From NCBI RefSeq assembly GCF_006385685.1, contig NZ_VFRP01000012.1, positions 62,001-126,000 of the forward strand: a stretch of 64,000 nucleotides of DNA, in the 5' to 3' direction. A program made the position numbers and the translations under genes. Numbering within the stretch: the stretch's first letter is position 1; every line of letters starts with the position of its first letter. The notes beneath the pieces are model-generated. The model did not search any database. It had not been told where the DNA came from and was given only the letters and a program-made list of their open reading frames with translations. Below are positions 41,971 to 51,301 of the stretch, piece by piece. Origin of the DNA: Amaricoccus solimangrovi (lineage in GTDB: Bacteria; Pseudomonadota; Alphaproteobacteria; Rhodobacterales; Rhodobacteraceae).

Positions 41971-44900
41971 TGCGTCTCGACCGGCTCGCGCTCACGCGCT
42001 ACGGGCGCTTCACCGACACGGAACTGGTCTTCGAGCCGCCGGCGGCGGGGGAGGCGGATCTGCATGTCGTCTTCGGGCCGAACGAGGCGGGAAAGTCCAC
42101 GCTCTTCGCGGGCTGGCTCGACCTGCTCTTCGGGATCCCGCAGCGCTGCGGCTACGAATTCCTGCATCCCGGCCCGACGCTGCGCCTCGGCGCGGAACTC
42201 TCCCACGCGGGCGGCGGGCTCGTGCTCTCCCGGCTGAAGCGGGCGGCGCCGAGCCTGCGCGACGCCCATGACGCGCCGATCCCGGAGGCGGTGCTCCAGT
42301 CGGTGCTGGGCGGGCTCACGCGGGAGGGCTACGCGGCGATGTTCTCGCTCGACGACGACACGCTGGAGAAGGGCGGCGACGGGATCCTCGCGAGCAACGG
42401 CGATCTCGGCGAGATGCTGTTCTCGGCGAGCGCGGGGCTCGCGGGGCTGGGCGCGCGGCTGGGCGAGATCCGGTCGGAACTCGACGCGTTCCATCGCCCG
42501 GGCGGCCGCAAGGGCGAGCTGCGGGAGGCCAAGGCGCGGCTCGCCGAGATCGAGCGCGAGCGCCGCGAGATCGACGTCTCGGCGCCGGCGAGCCAGCGGC
42601 TCGCGCGCGAGGCGCGGGAGGCGGAGGCCGCCTGGAGGCGGGCGCGCGCGGAGGAGGACGCGGCGGCGGAGGCGCTCGGGCGGCTGCGCGAACTCCGCGC
42701 GCTCGGTCCCGAGCGCGACCGGCTCGCGCGGCTGGAGGCGGAGCTCGCCCCGCTGGCCGACCTTCCCGGGGCGGGGGAGGAGGAGGAACGCCGGTTCCAG
42801 CGGCTGAGGACGGCGGAGATCGAACTCGCCTCACGGATCGCGGACCGGGGCGAACGGATCGCGCGGTGGCGGGAGGCGCTCGACCGGGTCGTGCCCGATC
42901 CCGCCGTGCTCGCCGCGGCGGAGGCGATCGCGGCGACGGAGGCGGCGCGGCCCGCGTACGAGACCGCGCTGGACGATCTCTCCCGCCGCCGCCGGGAGGC
43001 CGAGCAGGAGGAAGGCGGGATCCGCGAGACCCTGGCCCGGCTCGGCCGGCCGGGGGCCGAGGCCGAGGCGCTTCTGCTCGACCCCGCCCGGCTCGCCCGG
43101 CTCCGCCAGCTGCTGGGCCGCCGGTCGGGCGTCGAGACGGCGCGCGATCACGCGCGGCGCGAGGCGGAGGCGGCGCGCGCGCGGCTGGCCGGGACCGAGC
43201 GGCGCGAGGGCGATCCGGGGCCGGAGACCGAGCCCGGCGCGCTCGCCGCGCTGATGGCCCGGCTCCGCGCCGAGGATCCGGCGGCGGAGGTGGCACGGGC
43301 CGGCGAAGCCCGCGACGCGGCGCGCGCGCGCCTCGCCGCCGCGCTCGGCGCGCTGGAGCCGTGGCGGGGTGACGCGGAGAGCCTCGCGGCGCTGCCGGTC
43401 CCGCCGGTCCGGTGTCTCGAGTCCTGGGAGACGGAGGCCGAGGCGCTCCGGCGGGGCTGCGCGGAGGCCGGGCAGGAGCATGCCCTTCGCCGCGCCGAAC
43501 GCGACCGTGCCGAGGCGGAGGACGAGGAGCGGCGGGATCGGGGCGGCGCGCCGGGGCTGGCGCTCGAAGATGCGGCGGAGGCGAGGGGCCGGCGTGAGCG
43601 TGCCTGGACCGCGCATCGCGCCGCGCTGACGCCGGAGAGCGCCGAGGCATTCGAGGCGGCGATGCGGATGGACGACCAGATCGCCGCGCTGCTCGCGGAG
43701 GCGCTGGCCGAGGCGCGGCGGGCGGGCGCGGCGGCGGGAGAGCTCGCGCGGCTGCGCGCCGCCGAGGAGGAGGCCCGTTCCCGCGTGGAGGAGGCGCGGT
43801 CGCGGCGCGCGGCGCATGAGGCGGAGGTGGCCCAGGCCTCCTGCGCGCTCGGGATCGGCGCCGCGCCGCTCGGCGATCTTCGGGCGTGGCTCGTGGCACG
43901 GACCGCCGCGCTCGCGGAGCGCGCGGCGCTCCGCGCGGCGGAGGACGCGCTCACCCGCGCCGAGGCGGCGCGGGACGCCGCGGCGGAGGCGCTCCGCGCG
44001 CTGCTCGGCGCTTCCGGGGGAGAATTCGAGGCGCTTCGGGCCGAGGCGGAGGGCCGGCTCGACCACGCGGCGGAGCGGCGGGAAATCCGGCGGCGGCTGG
44101 CCGAGCTCCGCCATGAACTCGAGGAACGCACGGCGGCCGCGGCGCGGGCCGAGGCGGAGGCCGAGGCCTGGCAGGCGGACTGGACCGGGGCCGCGCGCGG
44201 GAGTCTTCTCGCGGAGGTTCCGCCGGAGGGGGCGGGCGAGATGCTCGACCTGCTCGACGCGCTGGGGCGGGCCAGCGCCCGGCGCCTCGGGCTGATGGAC
44301 CGGATCGCCAAGATGGAGGCCAATGTCACCCGGTTCCGCGACGGGGTGGCGGGGGTTTTCGCCGCGCTCGATCTCCCGTCCGAAATGCCCTGGCAGAGCA
44401 TCCCCGCCCGGCTCCGCGCCGCCGAGGCGGCGGAGGCCGAGCACCGGCGCCTGACGGCGGAGCTGGGGAAGGCGGAGCGGGAACAGGCGGACGACGCGCG
44501 CCTCGCCGCGGAGAACGCGGCGGCGCGGGGCGAATTCGGCGCGGCGCTCGGCGCGGGGGCGGAGGAGGGGGGTGAGCTGGAGACGCGTCTCGCCGACGCG
44601 CTCCGCGCGAGCCGGCTCCGGCGCGAGATCGCCGAGACCCTGGCGGCGCTCGCCGCGCATCCCGCGCCCTCCGGGCCGACGGATCCGGACGGGCTCGCCG
44701 CGCAAGAGGCCGAGGCCGCTTCGGATCTCGAACTGCGCCGGAGCGAGACGCAGGCGTGTTTCGCGGCGCTGAGCGAGGCGCGCCGGAAGGTCGAGGCCAT
44801 CGGCGCCGACGAGGCCGTCGCCAGGCTCGACGCGGAGCGGGAGAACCTGCTGAACGGGCTTCGCGTCGAGGCCCGCGCCCATCTCGCCGCGCGCTTCGGC

Positions 44901-45353
44901 CTGGCCGCGCTCGAGACGGGGCTTCGACGCTACCGTGACCAGCACCGGAGCGCGATGCTGGAGCGAGCCTCGGACGCGTTCCGGCAGCTGAGCCGGGGCG
45001 CCTATTCCGGGCTCGCCGCCGTGCCGGAGGGGGGGCGCGAGACGCTGGTGGCGCTGGCGCCCAGCGGCGCGAAACGGGCGGTGGACCTCTCGAAGGGAAC
45101 CCGGTTCCAGCTTTATCTCGCGCTCCGGATCGCGGGCTATCACGAGCTCGCGCGGAGCCGGCCGACGGTGCCCTTCATCGCCGACGACATCATGGAGACC
45201 TTCGACGACGACCGCGCCGCGGAGGCCTTCGCGCTGCTCGGCGACATGTCGCGCCTCGGACAGGTCATCTACCTGACCCATCACCAGCATCTCTGCGACA
45301 TCGCGCGCGCCGCGTGCCCGCGATGCAAATTCATCGACCTGCGCGCATGCTGA
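41970..45353 (+). CDS. Rad50/SbcC/YhaN-like ATPase
   Basis: The 1127-residue SMC-like protein has a Walker A at residues 36-44 (GPNEAGKST), LHPGPTLRLGAELSH nearby, and a long Ala/Glu/Arg coiled-coil from about residue 170 to 1000. The C-terminal lobe has FRQLSRGAYSGLAAVPEGG, LSKGTRFQLYLALRIAGY (ABC signature region) and a Walker B/D-loop segment PFIADDIMETFDDDRAAEAF, followed by the H-loop YLTHHQHL. No CxxC zinc hook is visible, which places it nearer YhaN than classical Rad50. It should form a heads-and-coil complex with the adjacent phosphoesterase and act on DNA ends. Confidence 0.9.
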   Translation: MRLDRLALTRYGRFTDTELVFEPPAAGEADLHVVFGPNEAGKSTLFAGWLDLLFGIPQRCGYEFLHPGPTLRLGAELSHAGGGLVLSRLKRAAPSLRDAHDAPIPEAVLQSVLGGLTREGYAAMFSLDDDTLEKGGDGILASNGDLGEMLFSASAGLAGLGARLGEIRSELDAFHRPGGRKGELREAKARLAEIERERREIDVSAPASQRLAREAREAEAAWRRARAEEDAAAEALGRLRELRALGPERDRLARLEAELAPLADLPGAGEEEERRFQRLRTAEIELASRIADRGERIARWREALDRVVPDPAVLAAAEAIAATEAARPAYETALDDLSRRRREAEQEEGGIRETLARLGRPGAEAEALLLDPARLARLRQLLGRRSGVETARDHARREAEAARARLAGTERREGDPGPETEPGALAALMARLRAEDPAAEVARAGEARDAARARLAAALGALEPWRGDAESLAALPVPPVRCLESWETEAEALRRGCAEAGQEHALRRAERDRAEAEDEERRDRGGAPGLALEDAAEARGRRERAWTAHRAALTPESAEAFEAAMRMDDQIAALLAEALAEARRAGAAAGELARLRAAEEEARSRVEEARSRRAAHEAEVAQASCALGIGAAPLGDLRAWLVARTAALAERAALRAAEDALTRAEAARDAAAEALRALLGASGGEFEALRAEAEGRLDHAAERREIRRRLAELRHELEERTAAAARAEAEAEAWQADWTGAARGSLLAEVPPEGAGEMLDLLDALGRASARRLGLMDRIAKMEANVTRFRDGVAGVFAALDLPSEMPWQSIPARLRAAEAAEAEHRRLTAELGKAEREQADDARLAAENAAARGEFGAALGAGAEEGGELETRLADALRASRLRREIAETLAALAAHPAPSGPTDPDGLAAQEAEAASDLELRRSETQACFAALSEARRKVEAIGADEAVARLDAERENLLNGLRVEARAHLAARFGLAALETGLRRYRDQHRSAMLERASDAFRQLSRGAYSGLAAVPEGGRETLVALAPSGAKRAVDLSKGTRFQLYLALRIAGYHELARSRPTVPFIADDIMETFDDDRAAEAFALLGDMSRLGQVIYLTHHQHLCDIARAACPRCKFIDLRAC

Positions 45354-45372
45354 GCGCGCATCGGGGGCTATC

Positions 45373-48300
45373 ATGACCGACGCGATCCCTTCCTCCGCCC
45401 CGGCGGACGACGCTCCGGAACATCGGCTCGCGGTCCGGGCGAGGGTCCGGACCAGGGTGAACTTCGCCGCCGCGCAGAACGGCGTCTCGGTGCTGCGCGA
45501 GCTCGCGATCGTCAACACGGGCGAGGCCGCGGCCGAGGCGGTCACGCTCACGCTCTCCGCCTCGCCCGGGATCCTGCGGGAGAAGACCTGGCGCCTCGAC
45601 CGCGTCGCCCCGGGGGGCGAGATCGCGCTCGGCGATCTGGAAACCCCGCTCGACACCACCATCCTCGGCGGTCTCGACGAGGCCGAGATCGGCCGGCTCG
45701 ACTTCCGCGTGACGGTGGACGGCGCCACGGTGGAGGCGAGCCGGCATCCGATCGAACTGCTGGCGCGGGACGAATGGGGCGGACTCGCCGAGCAGGACAG
45801 CATCCTCGCGGCCTTCGTCTCGCCGAACCAGCCGCTCGTCGCGCGGCTCCTGCGCGACGCGTCGCTGCTGCTGGAGCGCGCGGGCCATTCCGGGGCGATG
45901 GAGGGCTACCAGTCGAAGGACCCGCTCCGGGTCTGGATGATGGCGGGCGCGATCTGGTCGGCCGCGACCGGCCTCGGGCTGAGCTACGCCGTGCCGCCGG
46001 CCTCCTTCGAGAGCGCGGGGCAGAAGGTCCGCGATCCGGAGCGGATCGGCGCGGAAGGGCTCGCGACCTGCCTCGACGCGTCGCTCCTGCTGGCCGCGGC
46101 TTTCGAGGCGGCCGGGCTCAACACGGCGATCCTCTTCGCGCGGGAACACGCCTGGGTCGGCGTCTGGCTGACGCCGCGCGATTTCGGCCGGCTGGTGGAG
46201 CCCGATGTCGTCGCGGTGCGCAAGGCGGCGACGGCGCGCGAATTCGTGCCGCTCGAGACGACGCTGCTGACGAAGCGGCCGAGCGTCGGTTTCGAGGCGG
46301 CGGTGGCCGCCGGGCGCGACCGGCTCTCGGAGGCGCGCGAGGCGGAATTCATCCAGGCCGTCGACATCAACCGCGCCCGCGCCGCCCGCGTGCGCCCGCT
46401 CGCCTCGCATCGGCTCCGCGAGGAGGAGGCGGGGGCGGAGGAGGAGAGCGTCGCGCCCGCGGCCCTGCCGCGGCCGCTCGACCTCGGGCAGCTTCCCGGC
46501 GACGTGATCGACGAGGCGCCGACGACGCCGAAGGGCCGGATCGAGCGCTGGCAGCGCAAGCTCCTCGACCTCTCGCTCGCCAACCGCCTGCTGAACTTCC
46601 GGGAGACGAAGCTCGCGGTGCCGATGATCTGTCCCGACCTGCCGCGGCTCGAGGACCGGCTCGCGGGTGGCGAGGCCTTCCGGCTGCTCGCGCTCAGCGA
46701 CGAGCGGGCGCTGGCCGGGCGCGATCTGCCCGCGGAGGAGGCGCGCGGGATCGAGGCGGATCTGGCCCGCGAGGCGCTGGAGCGGGGCCAGATCGCGACG
46801 CCGCTGACGGGCAGGGAGATGCTGGTCCGCCTGACCGAGCTCTACCGCAAGGCGCGCGCGGACGCGCAGGAGGGCGGGACCAACACGCTCTTCCTCGCCG
46901 TGGGCTTCCTGCGCTGGAAGCGCGACGCCGCCGAGGAGCGCGTCTACCGCGCGCCGCTCCTGCTGCTGCCGGTGAAGCTCGAGCGCCGTTCGGCGCGTTC
47001 GGAATTCCGCCTCTCGCTGCTCGAGGACGAGGCGCGCGTCAACGCCACGCTGCTCGAACTGCTCAAGCGGGATTTCGAGCTGCGCTTGCCGGAACTCGAG
47101 GGGGCGCTGCCGGCGGATGGCAACGGCCTCGACATTCCCCGCATCCTCGAGATCTTCCGCCGGCGCGTGCGCGACGCGGCCGGGTTCGAGGTGGTCGAGG
47201 AATGCGCGCTCTCGACCTTCTCCTTCGCGAAATACCTGATGTGGAAGGATCTGGTCGACCGTGTCGACAGCCTGCGCGAAAGCCGGCTCGTGCGCCATCT
47301 CGTCGACAACCCGACCGAGGCCTTCGAGGGCGGCGGGACGGGAATGCCGCGCGCCGCCGACATCGACCACCGGCTGGCGCCGGGCGACCTGCTCACCCCG
47401 CTCCCGGCCGACAGTTCGCAGCTCTCGGCCGTGCTGGCGGCGGCGGAGGGGCGGGATTTCGTGCTGATCGGCCCGCCCGGAACCGGCAAGAGCCAGACCA
47501 TCACCAACATCATCGCCGACCAGCTCGGCCGCGGCAGGACGGTGCTCTTCGTCGCCGAGAAGGCCGCCGCGCTCGACGTGGTGCAGCGCAGGCTCGCGCG
47601 GGCGGGGCTCGGCGAGGCGGTGCTGGAACTGCATTCGAACAAGGCCGACCGCAAGGCGGTGCTGGCCCAGCTCGGCCGCTCGTGGGAGCGCGCCGCCGGG
47701 CAGGGCACGCGGGAATGGCGCCGCGCGACCGAGGATCTGCGCGCCGCGCGCGATCGGCTCAACACCTATGTCGCCGCGCTGCATCGCCCGGGCAGCCAGG
47801 GGTTCAGCATCTTCGAGGCCATCGGCCAGGCGACCGGAGCGCCCGCGCCGTTCCGGCTGTCCTTCGCCGGCCGGGACTGCCATGACGAGGAAAGCTGGTC
47901 GCGCCTGCGCGCCCTCGCGGAGGAGGTGGGCCAGCGGCGCCGGATCGTCGCGGAGCTCGGGGAGGCGGGGCCGCTCGGCCTCGTCGCGCCGGGCGAATGG
48001 TCCTACGGCTGGCAGGAGCGGTTTCTCGCCGCCCTCGGCGCCCTGCGCGACTCGCTGCGCGCCGAGCACGCCGCGCGGCACGCGCTCGCGGATCGCCTCG
48101 GCTGCCCGCCGGGCGAGGCGGACCGGCCCGAGGTGGCGGAGGTGCTCGCGCTCCTGCCCGCCGCGCGGCTCGGCCGCCGGGATCTCGCGGCGGCGGCGCT
48201 CGCCGATCCCGAGGGCGGGCGGGCCGCGCTGGACGAACTCGCCGCCGCCTGCCGGGACTGCGTGGCGCAACGGGCGATGCTCTCCGCCCGCTATTCCGAC

Positions 48301-50841
48301 GAGGCGATCCTCGCCCTGCCGCTCGACGCGCTCGAACAGGAGTGGCGGGAGGCGCTCGGGAAGGTCTGGCCGCTCGCGGGGCTCGCCCAGGGCAAGGTCC
48401 GCAAGCGGCTCCAGGCGCATGCCCAGTCCGGCGCGGCGGATCCGGAGCGCGACCTTCCGGCGCTGCGGCGGCTCGCGCGCGCGCTGACGCGCATCGCCGC
48501 CTCGCCGCTCGCGGGGATCCCGGGCTTCGCGGGGGAGGCGAGCGATCCCGACACGCTCGCGGCGCAACTCGACGCCGCCGAGGCCTATCTGCGGCTCGAG
48601 GCGCGGTTCGCCGCGATCGGCGCGCCGGAGGACTGGCTCCAACTCCTGCGCGGCAACCTGACGCTGCGCGATGGCGGCGTGCTGGAACCCGAACTGCGCG
48701 CCCTGGCCGCGGCCGGGGAGCGTCTGCGGGCGGATCTCGCGCGGTTCGCGGCGGCGGGGGGGCGGCCGGGGGCGCGTCCCGACCGGCTCGCGGCGGAGCT
48801 CGACGCGCTCGAGGCGGCGAAGGGTCATCTCGCCGACTGGATGAAATGGCTGGCGGTCCGGGAGCGGGCGGTCGCGGGCGGGCTCGAACCGCTCGTGGAC
48901 GCGCTGGAGGCGGGGGAGCCGGTCGCGGACGCCGCCCTCGCCTTCGAACGGGCCTATTGCGCCTGGTGGCTTCCGCTCGCGCTCGATTCCGAGCCGGCGC
49001 TGCGGGGCTTCGCCTCTTGGGAGCACGAGGCGCTGATCGCGCGGTTCCGGGAACTCGACGACGCGATGACCGGGATGGCGGCCGCGGAGGCGATGCGCCG
49101 CCTCGGCAACGACCTGCCCGCCCGCGATTCGGTGCCGCGCAATTCGGAACTCGGCACGCTGCGCCACCAGATCGGCCTGCAACGCCCCTCGGTCTCGATC
49201 CGCAACCTCCTCGCGCAGATGCCGACCACCTTCGGCAAGCTCGCGCCCTGCGTGCTGATGTCGCCGCTCTCGATCGCGCAGTACCTGCCGGCGGGTCAGG
49301 CCTGTTTCGACCTCGTGATCTTCGACGAGGCCTCGCAGATCTCGACCTGGGACGCGATCGGCGCGATCGCGCGCGGCCGGCAGGCGATCATCGTCGGCGA
49401 CCCGAGGCAGCTGCCGCCGACCAACTTCTTCGGCCGCGCGGATTCCGACGAGGACGATCCCGACATCGCCGAGGTGGAGAAGGACATGCCCTCGATCCTC
49501 GACGAGGTGGCCGCCGCCGGCATTCCCACGCACCGGCTCAACTGGCACTACCGCAGCCGCGACGAGTCGCTGATCGCCTTCTCGAACCACCTCTATTACG
49601 ACGACCGCCTCGTCACCTTCCCCTCGCCCGACGCCACCCACCGCGCGGTGCGGCTGGTCCCGGTCGCGGGCACCTATCAGCGCGGGACGGCCCGGACCAA
49701 TCCCGAGGAGGCGCGCGCGATCGTCGCGATGATCCGCGCGCGCCTCACGGAGTGGGCGCGGCTGCCGGAGAAGGAGCGGCCCACGCTCGGCGTCATCACC
49801 TTCAACGCGCAGCAGCAGAGCCTCATCCTCGACCTGCTCGACGCGGAGCGGAAGGCCGACGACACGCTCGAATGGTTCTTCTCCGACGAGCGGGAAGAGC
49901 CGGTGATCGTGAAGAATCTCGAGAACATCCAGGGTGACGAGCGCGACGTGATGCTGTTCTCGATCACCTTCGGCCCCGACCAGGCGGGCAAGACCACGAT
50001 GAACTTCGGCGCGCTGAACGGCGACGGGGGCGAGCGGCGCCTCAATGTCGCCGTCACCCGCGCGCGGGCCGAACTGCATGTCTTCAGCTCGCTCGGCGCC
50101 GAGCAGATCGATCTCGCGCGCACCGGCGCGCGCGGCGTGAGGGACCTCCGGACCTTCCTCGATTTCGCCGCGCGCGGGCCCGTCGCGCTCGCCGCGCGGG
50201 ACGAGGGCTCGCTCGGGGGCGTCGAGTCGCCGTTCGAACAGGCGGTGCGCGACGCGCTCGCGGACCGGGGCTGGGAGGCGCGCAGCCAGATCGGCGTCTC
50301 GGGCTTCCGGATCGACCTCGGGCTGCGCCATCCCGACCATGCCGGGGTCTGGCTCGCCGGCGTCGAATGCGATGGCGCGCGCTACCACGCCGCGGCCACC
50401 GCGCGCGACCGCGACCGGATCCGCCAGGCGGTGCTGGAGGGGCTCGGCTGGACGATCCTGCGCGTCTGGTCGACCGACTGGTTCCGCGATCCCGTCCGGG
50501 TGGCGAACGGGCTCGACGCCCGGCTGCGCGAGATCCTTGAGGCCGACCGCCGGCGCCGCGCCGCCGCGGCCGAGGCCGAGGCCGGTGAACCGGCGCAGGA
50601 CGCCGCGCCGGCGCCGCCGGAGGAGGAAGCCGTGGCGCCCGACGCCGCGGCGCCGGACTCCGCCGCCGAGATCCCGGCGCCCGCGCCGCCCCGCGACGAG
50701 CCCGCGGGCGCGCCGGAGTTCGGTGAGCTGAGGGCAGAGGCGGGGGACGTGGAGACCGAGCCCGACCCTCCCTTCGAAGCCGGCTACACGCCGCGTCTCG
50801 CGGCGCTCGTCGCGCGGTCGTGGCGATCGGGCGACCCGTGA
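45373..50841 (+). CDS. DUF4011 protein: transglutaminase-like, SF1 helicase and PD-(D/E)xK nuclease (Hhe-like)
   Basis: The product has 1822 residues. Residues 1-150 are beta-rich. About 150-290 look transglutaminase-like: GLATCLDASLLLAAAFEAAG supplies the Cys and REHAWVGVWL the His. About 388-690 are DUF4011 (WQRKLLDLSLANRLLNFRE). The SF1 helicase has Walker A GPPGTGKS at 700-707, a long helical insert, Walker B FDEASQIS near 1317, VGDPRQLPPTNFF near 1341 and NVAVTRARAELHVF. Residues 1620-1720 are a Vsr/MTES_1575-like nuclease (FEQAV, FRIDLGL, VECDGARYH). A Pro/Glu/Ala tail follows. DUF4011-helicase-Vsr proteins are known as predicted or tested anti-phage effectors. The start lies 19 bp after the ATPase gene. 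Confidence 0.9.
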   Translation: MTDAIPSSAPADDAPEHRLAVRARVRTRVNFAAAQNGVSVLRELAIVNTGEAAAEAVTLTLSASPGILREKTWRLDRVAPGGEIALGDLETPLDTTILGGLDEAEIGRLDFRVTVDGATVEASRHPIELLARDEWGGLAEQDSILAAFVSPNQPLVARLLRDASLLLERAGHSGAMEGYQSKDPLRVWMMAGAIWSAATGLGLSYAVPPASFESAGQKVRDPERIGAEGLATCLDASLLLAAAFEAAGLNTAILFAREHAWVGVWLTPRDFGRLVEPDVVAVRKAATAREFVPLETTLLTKRPSVGFEAAVAAGRDRLSEAREAEFIQAVDINRARAARVRPLASHRLREEEAGAEEESVAPAALPRPLDLGQLPGDVIDEAPTTPKGRIERWQRKLLDLSLANRLLNFRETKLAVPMICPDLPRLEDRLAGGEAFRLLALSDERALAGRDLPAEEARGIEADLAREALERGQIATPLTGREMLVRLTELYRKARADAQEGGTNTLFLAVGFLRWKRDAAEERVYRAPLLLLPVKLERRSARSEFRLSLLEDEARVNATLLELLKRDFELRLPELEGALPADGNGLDIPRILEIFRRRVRDAAGFEVVEECALSTFSFAKYLMWKDLVDRVDSLRESRLVRHLVDNPTEAFEGGGTGMPRAADIDHRLAPGDLLTPLPADSSQLSAVLAAAEGRDFVLIGPPGTGKSQTITNIIADQLGRGRTVLFVAEKAAALDVVQRRLARAGLGEAVLELHSNKADRKAVLAQLGRSWERAAGQGTREWRRATEDLRAARDRLNTYVAALHRPGSQGFSIFEAIGQATGAPAPFRLSFAGRDCHDEESWSRLRALAEEVGQRRRIVAELGEAGPLGLVAPGEWSYGWQERFLAALGALRDSLRAEHAARHALADRLGCPPGEADRPEVAEVLALLPAARLGRRDLAAAALADPEGGRAALDELAAACRDCVAQRAMLSARYSDEAILALPLDALEQEWREALGKVWPLAGLAQGKVRKRLQAHAQSGAADPERDLPALRRLARALTRIAASPLAGIPGFAGEASDPDTLAAQLDAAEAYLRLEARFAAIGAPEDWLQLLRGNLTLRDGGVLEPELRALAAAGERLRADLARFAAAGGRPGARPDRLAAELDALEAAKGHLADWMKWLAVRERAVAGGLEPLVDALEAGEPVADAALAFERAYCAWWLPLALDSEPALRGFASWEHEALIARFRELDDAMTGMAAAEAMRRLGNDLPARDSVPRNSELGTLRHQIGLQRPSVSIRNLLAQMPTTFGKLAPCVLMSPLSIAQYLPAGQACFDLVIFDEASQISTWDAIGAIARGRQAIIVGDPRQLPPTNFFGRADSDEDDPDIAEVEKDMPSILDEVAAAGIPTHRLNWHYRSRDESLIAFSNHLYYDDRLVTFPSPDATHRAVRLVPVAGTYQRGTARTNPEEARAIVAMIRARLTEWARLPEKERPTLGVITFNAQQQSLILDLLDAERKADDTLEWFFSDEREEPVIVKNLENIQGDERDVMLFSITFGPDQAGKTTMNFGALNGDGGERRLNVAVTRARAELHVFSSLGAEQIDLARTGARGVRDLRTFLDFAARGPVALAARDEGSLGGVESPFEQAVRDALADRGWEARSQIGVSGFRIDLGLRHPDHAGVWLAGVECDGARYHAAATARDRDRIRQAVLEGLGWTILRVWSTDWFRDPVRVANGLDARLREILEADRRRRAAAAEAEAGEPAQDAAPAPPEEEAVAPDAAAPDSAAEIPAPAPPRDEPAGAPEFGELRAEAGDVETEPDPPFEAGYTPRLAALVARSWRSGDP

Positions 50842-51078
50842 CGGCCGAGGCGCGACCGCCTGCGAGGTCGGATCCCGCGCTCAGGGCAAGGCGGAGACGA
50901 CCCCTGATCCGGTCTTGGGCCTCGGGCGCGGGCCCTCCGACTCACGGCCGGAGATCACTTGCCCTGGAGACAGGATCCAGTGGCCGGACCGTCCCCGTCT
51001 CGCGGTGACGCCAGCGGATTCCGTCATGGCGAGGCATCAAGTCCCGCGAGCATATCTACTGAAGTTCTGGGAGATAAG
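50842..51078. other. Gap between the DUF4011 gene and tRNA-Arg
   Basis: These 237 bp contain no gene that I recognise. Base composition becomes more AT-rich toward 51030-51080, next to the tRNA 3' end. No direct repeat of either bordering tRNA 3' end is visible here. Confidence 0.4.
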
Positions 51079-51155
51079 TGGCGGACTGGGGAGGATTCGA
51101 ACCCCCGACCCCTTGATTCGTAGTCAAGTGCTCTATCCAACTGAGCTACCAATCC
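51079..51155 (-). tRNA. tRNA-Arg (ACG)
   Basis: The 77-nt cloverleaf on the minus strand has acceptor GGATTGG/CCAGTCC, D-stem GCTC/GAGC, anticodon stem CTTGA/TCAAG with loop CTACGAA (anticodon ACG), T-arm GGGGG-TTCGAAT-CCTCC, discriminator G and encoded CCA. It closes the accessory segment on the right. Confidence 0.97.
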
Positions 51156-51301
51156 GTCGGGGGTGCAGATAGCCGGGCGGGCGGGGATTCGCAAGGGGCG
51201 GGTGGCGGATTTTTCGCTTCTTTCCCGAAGTTTTCGCCACCGGGGCCGACGCGGGCCGGAAAGGTCCGGGGGCGGCGCGATCCGGGGACGCCGGATCGCG
51301 C

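Noticed and set aside
42831-45803. A 990-codon open frame opposite the SbcC-like gene
   Set aside because: Arginine-rich shadow of a coiled-coil gene with no recognisable motif; the plus-strand Walker motifs are clear.
45331-50388. A 1685-codon open frame on the minus strand opposite the DUF4011 gene
   Set aside because: Its translation is low-complexity Arg/Ala/Glu/Gly with no domain, while the plus strand has full helicase and nuclease motifs. It is a by-product of high GC content.
39429-51078. Direct repeats of the tRNA-Phe or tRNA-Arg 3' end marking an att site
   Set aside because: I scanned by eye for the TTCAAATCCGCC and TTCGAATCC ends and found no second copy inside the segment.
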